Assembly: GCA_029817715.1 (NCBI GenBank)
Contig: JARUPY010000550.1
Coordinates: 28,791 to 92,790 of the forward strand
Source: Melastoma dodecandrum
Lineage: Eukaryota; Streptophyta; Magnoliopsida; Myrtales; Melastomataceae
DNA length: 64,000 nucleotides
Direction: 5' to 3'
Within the stretch, counting starts at the first letter, position 1. The number at the start of each line of letters is the position of its first letter. Below the pieces are notes generated by a model, which saw only the letters and a list, made by a program, of their open reading frames with translations, had not been told where the DNA came from and did no database searches. Both the position numbers and the translations under genes were made by a program. This document shows, in pieces, positions 46,593 to 56,622 of this stretch.

Positions 46593-47542
46593 TCAGCGCC
46601 GGGCCACCGCCACGAGGCCCGGCACCGCCGCGCCCTTCTCGCGGCGCGTCGATGCCGATTCCAGCAGCGCGTCGCGGAACCCCGCGGCGGAGAGCTCCCG
46701 CGCCACATAGTCCCGGCCGTGGCTGAAGCGCATGTCGGCGCCGAGCGCGAATCCGTCGCCCTCGCGCGACTGGACGGTGAAGGCCAGCCATCCGCCGTCC
46801 TCGAGGACCCGGGCCGCCCCCGCCAGGACGGGGGCGAGGTCCCCGATATAGACCAGCACGTCGGCGGCGGTCACGAGGTCGTAGGCGCCGTCGGGCGTCG
46901 CGGCGAGCCCGTCCTCGAGCGATCCGGCCGTCAGCTCCGCATAGGCGCCGGTCTCGCGCGCCCGCGCGATCATGGCGGGCGACAGGTCGACGCCGTCGAT
47001 CCGGCCGGCGCGCCCCGCCAGGGCCGCGCCCATGAGGCCCGTGCCGCAGCCGAGGTCGAGCGCGCGGCCGAAGCTCCGGCCCGGCGCGGCGCGGTCGAGC
47101 GCGGCGACGAGCAACGCAGTGCCCCGGTACTCCAGCGTCGCCACGAGATGGCGGTCGAACCGCGGCGCGTAATCGTCGAAGAGGGCCCGGACGTAGCCGC
47201 TCGGCAGGGTGGCGGGACTGCGACCGTCGAGCCGGGCGAGATGCGCGGCGGCGCCGAGGGCGCCGGAGGGGTCGCGCTCCGCGACGCGGGTCCAGGCCTC
47301 GCGGGCCCCGCCGACGTCGCCGTCGCGCTCGCGCGCGCCTCCGCGAGTCCGGCCCAGCCCGGCGCCCAGCCGGGCACGCGCTCGACCACCTGCGCGAAGA
47401 GGTCCGCGGCGGCCGCGACGTCGCCGTCCTCCGCCAGGCCCTTGGCCCAGGCGTAACGGCGGTCGGCGATAAGGTCGTTGGAGGATGAAGACAAAGCGGG
47501 GCTCGGGACGTTGGGCGGCGGACGGGACGCACGGCTTAACAT
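46593..47542 (-). CDS. TPR-containing class I methyltransferase (one frameshift)
   Basis: A 316-residue protein after correction. The N-terminus (RRYAWAKGLAEDGDVAAAAD, then VPGWAPGWAGLAEA) is a TPR-like helical repeat. From about residue 90 a SAM-dependent methyltransferase follows, with ALDLGCGTGLMGAAL (SAM loop) and DLVTAADVLVYIGDL. This matches the predicted methyltransferase-TPR group COG4976, of unknown substrate. The frame slips by one missing base (or two extra) in a GC-dinucleotide run at 47328-47338. Confidence 0.8.
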
Positions 47543-47656
47543 GGTGATAGGCCGCCTCGTCCATCCTCCTCGCCGACCTTCCCGAAGTGGAGGCGCGGCT
47601 GTCGGGCCCGGCCCGGCCCGCGCCGCCCGCATCGATCTCACCGGGACCCGTGCACC

Positions 47657-47992
47657 ATGTCGCGATCGCTCCGCCCGCTCATCGTCTCCCTCCTGGTCGC
47701 CGCCGGCCCCGGGGGCGTGGTCGCCGCGGAGGCGGCCGACCTGCCCGCCGCGGCCGCGCCGGCCTATGGCGCGGGCGCCTACGGCCTGGCGGTGCAGGGC
47801 GGCGGCGGCGTCCGGGTGCCGCGGATCCCCGTGCGTCCCGTGCCGGTGCGCTACGACATCTACGGCTACCCGCTGTTCCCCGCGGCGCCGGAGCCGCTCG
47901 CGGTCGGCAACGGCTGCCCGCCCGCCCTGCAGCCGACCTTCGATTCCGAAGGCAATCTCGCGGGCTACGCGCCCATCCCGATGTGCCGCTGA
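47657..47992 (+). CDS. Small secreted protein, unknown
   Basis: A 111-residue protein with a Sec-type signal peptide (LRPLIVSLLVAAGPGGVVAA, cleavage near residue 27). The mature part is Pro/Tyr/Val-rich (RVPRIPVRPVPVRYDIYGYP) and has two Cys near the end (NGCPPAL and PMCR), which could form a disulfide. No family is recognised. The 226 bp that follow hold no clear gene. Confidence 0.6.
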   Translation: MSRSLRPLIVSLLVAAGPGGVVAAEAADLPAAAAPAYGAGAYGLAVQGGGGVRVPRIPVRPVPVRYDIYGYPLFPAAPEPLAVGNGCPPALQPTFDSEGNLAGYAPIPMCR

Positions 47993-48219
47993 CGGGGTCT
48001 GCGACGGGACGGGCGACACGAAGCCTTTACCGCGCCTCGCGATGCCCCGCGGCCTCGGCGCGATCCATGGCATGCTGGGGATGCTCGGCGGGCGCGCGGC
48101 GAATCAACCGCATTGCGGATGCCGAACCGGATCTTATTTACGATTCGTGAAAAAACGGCGACGCTCTCTTTGCCGCTGCAACCAAGCCCCATTGGGACAG
48201 TTGTCAAGCCGAGAACGGG

Positions 48220-48480
48220 ATGGATAGCACGATGAACTCTCTCTCGACACGGGCCTCGATGGGGATCGCGGCGGCGGCGCTGGCCGCGATCGGTGCGCTC
48301 TCGATCGCGTCTCTGCCGGTGCTGGCCGGCATCGTCTCGGCCGCCATGGTGATGGCTCTCGCGGTTGTCGCATTTGCGGCACAGTCGCGGCGTTTGCGTG
48401 ACGAGGAACGCCTCGTTTACCGGCCCGTTTACGTGCGGCGCCATGATGTTCAGCGCCGGGTCATGTCGGATTTCGAATGA
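48220..48480 (+). CDS. Small membrane protein, unknown
   Basis: An 86-residue protein with two adjacent hydrophobic segments (MGIAAAALAAIGALSIASLP and AGIVSAAMVMALAVVAFAAQ) and a strongly charged C-terminus (RLRDEERLVYRPVYVRRHDV). A start four codons in (48232) is possible. Function unknown. Confidence 0.6.
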   Translation: MDSTMNSLSTRASMGIAAAALAAIGALSIASLPVLAGIVSAAMVMALAVVAFAAQSRRLRDEERLVYRPVYVRRHDVQRRVMSDFE

Positions 48481-48544
48481 TCCTGCGAGCGAGTCGCGCC
48501 CGCGTCGGATCGCGCGGGCGCTGCCTTTGAAGGGGTGTTTCGAG

Positions 48545-48796
48545 ATGGTGACCTCCGCGACCCATATGCGCCGCCTCGGCCTCGTCGTGATGGCCTGCTT
48601 CGTCGGCGCGCCGCTCCTGGCGGTGCCGATGGCGGCGCAGGGGCAGGCCCTGGTGCGTCCCCTCACCGTCAACCGCGGGATCCACGTGGTCCAGGCCTTC
48701 GGCCCCGACGACGAGGACTGCGTCTTCGAACTGCGCCGCGTGCCGCGGCCCGGCGGCCAGCTCCACACCGCCAAGAAGCTCGTCTGCAACGACTGA
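48545..48796 (+). CDS. Small secreted protein, unknown
   Basis: An 83-residue protein with a signal peptide (LGLVVMACFVGAPLLAVPMA, cleavage near AQGQA) and a short mature domain containing two Cys (DDEDCVFELRRV and KLVCND). It lies 27 bp upstream of the LDDR exonuclease but is not obviously linked in function. Confidence 0.6.
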   Translation: MVTSATHMRRLGLVVMACFVGAPLLAVPMAAQGQALVRPLTVNRGIHVVQAFGPDDEDCVFELRRVPRPGGQLHTAKKLVCND

Positions 48797-48823
48797 CCGC
48801 GGATCTTCGCGGCTGAAGGTTTC

Positions 48824-49849
48824 ATGTCCGCCAGTCAGATCCTCGCGCAGACGCCGCTCGGCCTCTACTGTCCGGGCGGGGATTTCTACCTCGACCCCAT
48901 GCGTCCCGTACCGCGCGCCCTCGTCACCCACGGGCATGCGGACCACGCCCGTGCCGGCCACGGCGCCGTGATGGCGACGGCCGAGACGCTGGACATCATG
49001 GCGCTGCGCTACGGCGAGGATTTCACCGGCACCCGGCAGGCCGCGGCGCTGGGCGCCTGGACGACGGTCGGCGACGTCCGCGTCCGTTTCCATCCCGCCG
49101 GGCACGTTCTGGGTTCGGCCCAGATCGAGATCGTGCGGGAGGGCTTCCATCTCGTGGTCTCGGGCGACTACAAGCGCGCCTCCGACCCCACCTGCCTGCC
49201 CTTCGCGCCCGTGCGATGCCACGCCTTCATCACCGAGGCGACCTTCGGCCTGCCGGTCTTCCGCCATCCCGAGGCTTCGGACGAGATCCACAAGCTCCTC
49301 GCCTCGCGCCGGCTCTTTCCGGAGCGCACCCACATCCTCGGCGCCTATGCGCTCGGCAAGGCGCAGCGGCTGATGGCGCTGCTGCGCGCCGCCGGCTACG
49401 ACCGGCCCATCTACATCCACGGCGCGCTGGAAAAGCTCACCGCCTATTACGGCAGCCGCGGCATCGCGCTCGGCGAGACGCCCAAGGTCGTGGCGGCGGA
49501 GCGGCCGAAGCTCGGCGGCGAGATCGTCCTCTGCCCGCCCGGCGCCATCAAGGACCTGTGGGCGCGCAAGTTCCCCGATCCCGTCACGGCCGCCGCCTCG
49601 GGCTGGATGCGCGTGCGGGCCCGCGCCCGGCAGAAGGGGGTCGAACTGCCGCTCATCGTGTCGGATCACGCCGATTGGGAAGCGCTCTGCACCACCGTGG
49701 TCGAGACGGGATGCGAAGAGCTCTGGGTCACCCACGGCGAGGCCGAGGCGCTGGTCCACTGGGCCGGCACGCAGGGCATCGCCGCCAAGCCGCTCCACCT
49801 CATCGGCTACGGCGAGGAGGCCGAGGACGAGGTGCCGGACGCCGCATGA
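48824..49849 (+). CDS. Ligase-associated DNA exonuclease (metallo-beta-lactamase fold)
   Basis: A 341-residue protein of the ligase-associated exonuclease family (TIGR04122). The metal motif ALVTHGHADHARAGHG gives H-x-H-x-D-H, VVSGDYKRASDPT holds the conserved Asp, and ILGAYALGKAQRLMALL and VSDHADWEALC complete a beta-CASP-like nuclease. Its stop overlaps the ligase start (ATGA), so the two are translated together. Confidence 0.92.
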   Translation: MSASQILAQTPLGLYCPGGDFYLDPMRPVPRALVTHGHADHARAGHGAVMATAETLDIMALRYGEDFTGTRQAAALGAWTTVGDVRVRFHPAGHVLGSAQIEIVREGFHLVVSGDYKRASDPTCLPFAPVRCHAFITEATFGLPVFRHPEASDEIHKLLASRRLFPERTHILGAYALGKAQRLMALLRAAGYDRPIYIHGALEKLTAYYGSRGIALGETPKVVAAERPKLGGEIVLCPPGAIKDLWARKFPDPVTAAASGWMRVRARARQKGVELPLIVSDHADWEALCTTVVETGCEELWVTHGEAEALVHWAGTQGIAAKPLHLIGYGEEAEDEVPDAA

Positions 49850-51496
49850 AGGACTTCGCCGCCCTGCTGGACCGGCTGGCCTTCGAGCCCGGCCGCAATG
49901 GCAAGATCCGCCTCATGGCGGCCTATTTCGCCGCGACCCCCGATCCCGATCGCGGCTACGCCCTCGCGGCCCTCACGGATTCGCTCAGCTTCGCCGACGC
50001 CAAGCCCGCCATGATCCACGCGCTGGCGGCGGAGCGGACGGATCCCGTCCTGGTCCAGATGTCCTCCCATTACGTGGGCGACCTCGGCGAGACGGTGGCG
50101 CTGATGTGGCCCGCGAGGGCCGGCGAGCGCGCGCCGCCGCTCCTCTCGGAGGTGATCCGCACGCTTTCCACGACCGGCAAGGCGACGCTGCCCGGCGTCA
50201 TAGCGGGCTGGTTCGACGACCTCGACGAGGTCGGCCGCTGGGCGCTGCTGAAGCTCATCACGGGCAGCCTGCGCATCGGCGTCTCGGCCCGCCTCGCCAA
50301 GACCGCCGTGGCGGCCCTGGGGCCGCATGCCCCGGACGATATCGAGGAAGTGTGGCACGGGCTCGCCCCGCCCTATGCCGAGCTCTTCGCCTACGCGTCC
50401 GGGCAGGGCCCCAAGCCCGACACCGTCGACCCCACGCCCTTCCGCACCCCCATGCTGGCCCACGCGGTCGACGAGGCAAAGGATTTCGCGGCGCTCGATC
50501 CTGCGGATTTCTCGGCCGAGTGGAAATGGGGACGGCATCCGGGTTCAGGCCGTCGCGGGCGTCGAGCGGGACGGCCGGCCGGCCCAACGGCTCTATTCCC
50601 GCAGCGGCGACGACATCTCGTCGAGCTTCCCCGACCTGATGGAGAGCCTGGCCAACGGGCGCTGGGGCACGGCGGCGCTCGACGGCGAATTGCTCGTGGT
50701 GGTCGATGGCCGCGTCCAGCCCTTCGCCAGCCTGCAGCAGCGGCTCAACCGCAAGACCGTCTCGGCCAAGACGATCGCGCAATACCCCATCCACTGCCGG
50801 GCCTACGACCTCCTCGTCGCGGACGGGGAGGACCTGCGCGGACTGCCGTTCCTGGAGCGGCGGGAGCGTCTCGCAGCCTTCGTGAGGCGGATCGCCGATC
50901 CGCGCGTCGACCTCTCGCCCCTTGTGCCCTTCGCCGAATGGGAGGCGCTGGCGGCGATCCGCGCCGACCCGGCCGCGCATCACGCGGGCGACGACGCGGA
51001 GGCCATCGAGGGCCTGATGCTGAAGCGGCGCGACAGCCCCTACGTGCCGGGGCGACCGAAGGGGCTCTGGTACAAATGGAAGCGCCAGCCCTTCAACATC
51101 GACGCCGTGATGATGTATGCCCAGCGCGGCCACGGCAAACGCGCCTCCTTCTACTCCGATTACACGTTCGGCGTCTGGAAGGACGGGCCGGAAGGCGAGA
51201 TGCTGGTGCCGGTCGGCAAGGCCTATTCGGGCTTCACCGACCAGGAACTCGCCAAGCTCGACCGTTTCGTGCGCAACAACACGGTGAAGCGCTTCGGCCC
51301 GGTGCGCGAGGTGGTGCACACCCGCGATGAGGGGCTGGTGCTGGAGATCCTCTTCGAGGGGCTCAACCGCTCGAGCCGGCACAAGTCCGGCGTGGCCATG
51401 CGCTTTCCCCGCGTGGCGCGGATCCGCTGGGACAAGCCGACGATCGAGGCCGATCGGTTCGAGGTGCTGGAGCGGATGCTGGCCGCCGAGGGGTGA
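49846..51496 (+). CDS. ATP-dependent DNA ligase, LDDR type (one frameshift)
   Basis: A 549-residue ligase after correction: N-terminal DNA-binding domain (residues about 1-200), then adenylation motif EWKWDGIRVQ with the nucleophile Lys, DGELLVVVDG (motif III), IEGLMLKRRDSPY (motif IV) and GLWYKWKRQP (motif V), and an OB-fold tail. The frame break, one extra G in a run at 50528-50531, falls exactly between Lys and Asp of the Lys-x-Asp-Gly motif. It joins DNA ends in the LDDR pathway together with the exonuclease, helicase and PdeM. Confidence 0.92.
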
Positions 51497-51564
51497 GGGC
51501 GGTTCGGGTCCGGCGCACCGACACCACGGCGGCCGCCCCAAGCCGACGCCGGCTTGGTCTATCT

Positions 51565-52235
51565 TTATCTGTTCCACATCTCGATGAATTCCTGGGCCGG
51601 GAGCCGTCCGAAATTCGCCTGCCGCACGGCATCTTCCACGGCCTTGAGGCCATTGCCTCTGCCGTTGTTGGGCAGCTTCTCGACGGGGCCGACGAAAGTG
51701 CCGTTGTCGGTGTTGAGGAAGCTCAGCAAACCGGCGGCGCGCAGATTCACGCCGTTCTCGCCGCCCTTCAAGCTCTTATAATGCGGGATCCTGCGAGCGC
51801 CCACTCCGTTGAACGTCAGGAATTTCTGCCCGAGAGTCGCGCCGACGACTTGCGCCGCGATGCTGCCAAGCCTGGTCCCTGCCACGATGACAGACATATT
51901 CGGATCGTTCTGCATCTTTTGGGTCAGAAAGCCGAGGCAGTAATTCGCCATAACGGTGGGGGGACTCAATATTAACGGGCATATCCAGATCATTCGTCTG
52001 TAAGTTCTTACCGATGATCGCGAAGATATGTTCCGATGATTTGGCATTGTTACGATAGAGTGCCGCACTGTAGCGATAGGAGCGGCGAGCCACCTGGACT
52101 TCCTGATAGTTGTCCACGTCCAGGCCGGAGACGATCATGAAATCCTGCAGCGGTTCGATCTCGTCGAGCGCAGTCAGGGCCTTGGCGGCCTGGATGACAG
52201 TGATGCTGTTTCTTCACTTTGGGTTTGGTCGACAT
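51565..52235 (-). CDS. Lipase-like alpha/beta protein with nucleophile replaced (two frameshifts)
   Basis: After removing two extra bases (at about 52206-52209 and in a six-base G/C run at 51958-51963) this reads as a 222-residue protein: SITVIQAAKALTALDEIEPL, YRYSAALYRNNAKSSEHIF, then VIVAGTRLGSIAAQVVGATL. The last segment fits the class 3 lipase nucleophile elbow (GHSLGG) but has Arg where the Ser should be, and GRGNGLKAVEDAVRQANFG follows. It is markedly less GC-rich than the flanks. It may be a degraded or non-catalytic lipase-like protein; a Mbeg1/DUF2974 relative is an alternative. No signal peptide. Confidence 0.55.
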
Positions 52236-52262
52236 AGGATAGATCTCGCGAGGTGGTGTCAT

Positions 52263-53012
52263 GTCCAGGACGGCGGAGGCGAGGGGCCGGGGTCTGCTCG
52301 ATGCGGGCCGGCCCCTCGCCCGGACCGGCGACGCCGGTCAGCCGGGAAGCCCTGCGGCGGCGGCGTCCCGGCCCGACCCCGGAGGATCCGCAGGTCCATG
52401 CCGTCCCGCTTCTCCGAGCCCTCGCGATTGTTCCCCGCCGATGGCGCGTGACCGGTCATCGGGGGCGGGCGTTCGGGATGACGGCGGGCGAAGCCGCGAG
52501 CCGAACGGGCCATAGCCAGCGAGGGCGATCGAGCACGGAGCACGATCCTGGCCCGCGTGTCCCGGAAGGCGGGGCGGCGTTCGCCGGACACCGCGCACTC
52601 CACCGGCAGGCCGAGGGGGCGGCCGCTCTCGTCGCCGTTCCCGTGCCGGTCCGGATGATCGTAGCCCTGGGCACGAAGAGCTCGCGCTCCGGAGCGAAGC
52701 GCGAGACGTCGGCATCGCGGCGGAGCACCTCTGAGGCGCCGGACGTCTCGAAAACCGTGATCCTGGACATGCCGAGGGCTTCCGAATGCGTCCGGGTCAG
52801 GGGCGCGGTTCGGTCACGCGTCCCGGGGACGAGCGGGTGCCCTGTCCGAGACCGATCTCACGGGACTGCCGAAATCTTGTCCAGGCGGGGTGAGACGCGA
52901 CGGTAGCGTTTGAGACCCGAGGTCGCAAAATCGGGGTCGAGCGGCACAGGCGGGCCGATCCGCCCCCGAAGCCGGTTGCGTGGCGCGGGGTCTGCGTCGA
53001 GGACCGAGCGAT
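52263..53012. other. Long intergenic region, no convincing gene
   Basis: About 750 bp between the lipase-like gene and PPDK. One minus-strand frame (52456-52770) starts protein-like (MSRITVFETSGASEVLRR) but turns Arg/Pro-rich, and plus-strand frames are also Arg-rich. It may hold remnants of a decayed gene, perhaps again frameshifted. No repeat, tRNA or hairpin stands out before the PPDK terminator. Confidence 0.5.
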
Positions 53013-53047
53013 GCGGGGCCGGTCCGTCCATCGCGGTCCGGCCCCGC
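53013..53047. terminator. Hairpin after ppdK
   Basis: Perfect 10-bp arms GCGGGGCCGG (53013-53022) and CCGGCCCCGC (53038-53047) with a 15-nt loop, 12 bp beyond the minus-strand ppdK stop. Confidence 0.55.
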
Positions 53048-53058
53048 CGGCGAGCCGG

Positions 53059-53467
53059 CTAAACCGTGCGGTGCTTCTCGTTCGCCGTAGCGCCGCCCTT
53101 GGCCTCGATCGCCGCCTGCGCCGCCGCCAGCCGGGCGATCGGCACCCGGAAGGGCGAGCAGCTGACGTAATCGAGTCCGACGGTCTCGCAGAAGGCGATC
53201 GAGGCCGGGTCGCCGCCGTGCTCGCCGCAGATGCCGAGCTTGATGCCGGGCCGCACCCTCCGGCCGCGCTCGGCCGCGATGGCGACGAGCTCGCCCACGC
53301 CCTCCTGGTCCAGCGTCACGAAGGGGTCGGCGGGCAGGATGCCTTTCGCCGTGTAGGGGCCCAGGAACGAGGCGGCGTCGTCGCGGCTGATGCCGAGCGT
53401 CGTCTGGGTGAGGTCGTTGGTGCCGAAGGAAAAGAATTCCGCCGCCCCCGCGATCTCGCCGGCCTTG

Positions 53468-53503
<36 letters not shown>

Positions 53504-54007
53504 GTGTAGGGGACCGTGACGCCCGTCTCCTTCTCGACGGCCTCGGCCATCGCCACGATGCGCCCCTTGACGAGGTCGAGTTCGGGCAGCGTCATGACCA
53601 GCGGCACCATGATCTCGGCCTCGACGACCTCGCCGGCCTCGCGGCCCGCCGCCACCGCGCCCTCGAAGATGGCGCGCGCCTGCATTTCGGCGATCTCGGG
53701 ATAAGCGATGGCGAGGCGCACGCCGCGGAACCCCAGCATGGGGTTGAACTCGTGCAGGTCCTGGGCGCGGCGCCGCACCTTGTCGGCCGAGAGGCCGAGC
53801 GAGGCCGCCACCTCGTCCATCTCGGCGTCGGTGTGGGGCAGGAACTCGTGCAGCGGCGGGTCGAGCAGGCGGATGGTCACCGGCAGGCCGGACATGATGC
53901 CGAACAGGCTCTTGAAGTCGTGGCGCTGCATCGGCAGCAGCTTGGCGAGGGCGTCGCGCCGGCCGGCCTCGTTGTCGGCGAGGATCATCTCCCGCACGGC
54001 GACGATG

Positions 54008-54064
<57 letters not shown>

Positions 54065-55758
54065 AAGCGCCGCGCGGCCTCGGCGTCGGCCGGCGTCTCG
54101 GCATTGGTGCGCACCTTCATGCGCCGCGCCGCGTCGGCCCATTCCATCAGGGTCGCGAACTCGCCGGACAGCGCCGGCTCCACCATCGGCACGTGGCCGC
54201 GCAGCACCTGGCCGGTCGAGCCGTCGACCGTGATGAGGTCGCCCTTCCTGAGGATCACGCCCGCGCACGACAGGGTGCCGGCGGCGGCGTCGACGCGGAT
54301 CGAACCCGCACCCGACACGCAGGGCTTGCCCATGCCGCGCGCCACCACGGCCGCGTGGGACGTCATGCCGCCGCGCGTGGTCAGGATGCCTTCGGCGGCG
54401 TGCATGCCGTTGATGTCCTCGGGGCTGGTTTCGGCCCGCACCAGGATGCACTTGCGCCCGGCCATCTTGGCGGCCTCGGCCTGTTCGGAGGTGAACACGA
54501 TCTCGCCCTGGGCGGCGCCCGGCGAGGCCGGCAGGCCGGTGGCGAGGAGGTCGCGCTTCGCCTTCGGGTCGAGGGTCGGGTGGAGGAGCTGGTCGAGCGA
54601 GGCCGGGTCGATGCGCCGGATGGCCTCCTCGCGCGTGATGAGGCCCTCGTTCGCCATGTCGACCGCGATCTTCAGCGCCGCCTTGGCGGTGCGCTTGCCG
54701 TTGCGGGTCTGCAGCATCCACAGCTTCGCGCGCTCGACGGTGAACTCGATGTCCTGCATGTCGCGGTAGTGCTTCTCGAGGAGCACCGTCGTGTCGACGA
54801 AGCTCTTGAACACCTCCGGCATCACGGTCTCGAGCGAGGGCTTGTCGGAGCCGGCGGCCTTCCGGGCCGCTTCCGTGATGTTCTGCGGGGTGCGGATGCC
54901 CGCCACCACGTCCTCGCCCTGGGCGTTGACCAGGAATTCGCCGTAGAGCTCGCGCGTGCCGACGGAGGGGTTGCGGGTGAAGGCGACGCCGGTCGCCGAG
55001 GTGTCGCCCATGTTGCCGAACACCATGGCCTGCACGGTGACGGCCGTGCCCCAGGATTCCGGGATGGCGTTGAGGCGACGATAGGTCTTGGCGCGGCTGT
55101 TCATCCAGGACGAGAAGACCGCCCCGATGGCGCCCCAGAGCTGGACGGCGGGGTCCTGCGGGAAGGGCTTGCCGGTCTCGGACAGGACCTTGGCCTTGTA
55201 GCGCTCGATCACGGCCTTCCAGTCGGCGGCCGCGAGGTCGGTGTCGAGCACGAAGCCCTTGCGCTCCTTGAACTCCTCCAGGATCTCCTCGAAGCCGTGC
55301 CCCGGCAGGTCGAGCACGACATTGCAGTACATCTGGATGAAGCGGCGGTAGCTGTCGTAGGCGAAGCGCTCGTCCTTGGCCGATTCGGCCAGGGCCACCA
55401 CGGTGCGGTCGTTGAGGCCGAGGTTCAGCACCGTGTCCATCATGCCCGGCATGGAGGCGCGGGCGCCCGAGCGCACCGAGACGAGCAGCGGCTGGTTCTC
55501 GTCGCCGAAGGCGCGGCCCGTGAGCTGGCCGACATGGGCCAGCGCGGCCTCGACCTCGCCCCGCAGCGTGTCGGGATATTGCCGCTCATGGGCGTAGAAC
55601 CAGGTGCAGACCTCGGTCGTCACCGTGAAGCCGGGCGGCACGGGCAGGCCGAGGTTGGCCATCTCGGCGAGGTTCGCGCCCTTGCCGCCGAGGAGGTCGC
55701 GCTGCCCGCCCGAACCTTCGGCCCGTCCGCCGCCGAAAGCGTAAACCCACTTCGTCAT
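53059..55758 (-). CDS. ppdK: Pyruvate, phosphate dikinase
   Basis: An 899-residue PPDK, the normal length, with no frameshift. The N-terminal ATP-grasp domain starts WVYAFGGGRAEGSGG and LLGGKGANLAEMANLGLPVP; the phosphohistidine domain has TRGGMTSHAAVVARGMGK (His is phosphorylated); the C-terminal PEP/pyruvate barrel has LCRTEHMFFEGDRI and ends in the catalytic GICGEHGGDP. It interconverts pyruvate plus ATP plus phosphate and PEP plus AMP plus pyrophosphate, supporting gluconeogenesis with the malic enzyme. It is transcribed alone. Confidence 0.97.
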
Positions 55759-55845
55759 GCTTCCTCGCCCACCAGCAGGGTCCGCGGCGGCTTCGCGCCG
55801 GCCTTGAGGGTGGTTAGAGCACGATCGTTGTTGCGGTGCGAGATC

Positions 55846-56430
55846 TTATGCGCGCGCGCGCAGGCGCATCGCGAAAAAGATCCAGGTGACGCCGGAGAAG
55901 ACGAGCTCGATACCGAGCAGCATCCCGAGGACGAAGAGGCTGTTGGCCGGCCAGCCCGACACGATGACGAGCCCCAGCAGGCCCGTGACGAGGCCCGACA
56001 GGATCAGCGGCCCCCGCATGCCGTCGTGGTGCCGGAAACCCGCCACGGCGCGGACGATGCCCGTCGCCAGCAGGCCGGCGCCGAGCAGCAGCGTCAGCAC
56101 GACCGAGGCCTGGACGGGCTCGGCCCAGGCGAAGATGCCGGCCACCACGTAGAAGAGGCCGCTGATCTCCCAGTAGAGCGCCTGGCCCCAGCCGCGGGCG
56201 CGGAACCCGAGGACGATCTCGGCCACGCCCACGATGACGACGAGAACGCCGACCGTCACGACCGAGACCAGGGTGGCGAATTCCGTGATCGCCAATGCGG
56301 CGAGGCCGGCGAGCAGCGCCAGGATCCCCAGGGTCAGGAACCAGCCCCAGTTCGCCCGGAGCTGTTCGGTCGGCGGCATGCGTCCGAGCTTGGCACCGGA
56401 ACCGGTCGGGGGCTGCATCGTCATGGTCAT
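55846..56430 (-). CDS. HdeD-like small membrane protein
   Basis: A 194-residue protein with six hydrophobic segments arranged as three repeats of the DUF308/HdeD hairpin (GILALLAGLAALAITEFATL; GLFYVVAGIFAWAEPVQASV; LGLVIVSGWPANSLFVLGML). HdeD is an inner-membrane acid-stress protein of E. coli, though many DUF308 proteins have no known role. The ATG at 56430 has GAAAGG just upstream. It is separate from ppdK. Confidence 0.82.
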   Translation of the reverse strand: MTMTMQPPTGSGAKLGRMPPTEQLRANWGWFLTLGILALLAGLAALAITEFATLVSVVTVGVLVVIVGVAEIVLGFRARGWGQALYWEISGLFYVVAGIFAWAEPVQASVVLTLLLGAGLLATGIVRAVAGFRHHDGMRGPLILSGLVTGLLGLVIVSGWPANSLFVLGMLLGIELVFSGVTWIFFAMRLRARA

Positions 56431-56622
56431 ACCTTTCGGGAGCGATGTTGATCTGAACAAAAGCGAGCGTCACGCCTGTTTTGTTCTCGCAGTCTGTGGC
56501 ACGGAAACCCACGGTCGCGACTTTGAGCGCCGGCAACGGCAGGGAGGATTTGCGTCCCGGCATCCTTCCGCCTAAACGAAGGGAAAGCTCAGACGCCAGG
56601 ATCCATCATTCATGAGGTTGTC

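Noticed and set aside
52456..52770. Minus-strand ORF of 104 residues before ppdK
   Set aside because: Only the first 45 residues look protein-like and no ribosome site or family is evident; kept as an unassigned intergenic region.
53011..56451. 1146-residue plus-strand open frame opposite ppdK and the HdeD-like gene
   Set aside because: It is antisense to a perfectly conserved PPDK; the translation is His/Arg/Gly-rich with no domain. Long antisense frames are expected at this GC content.
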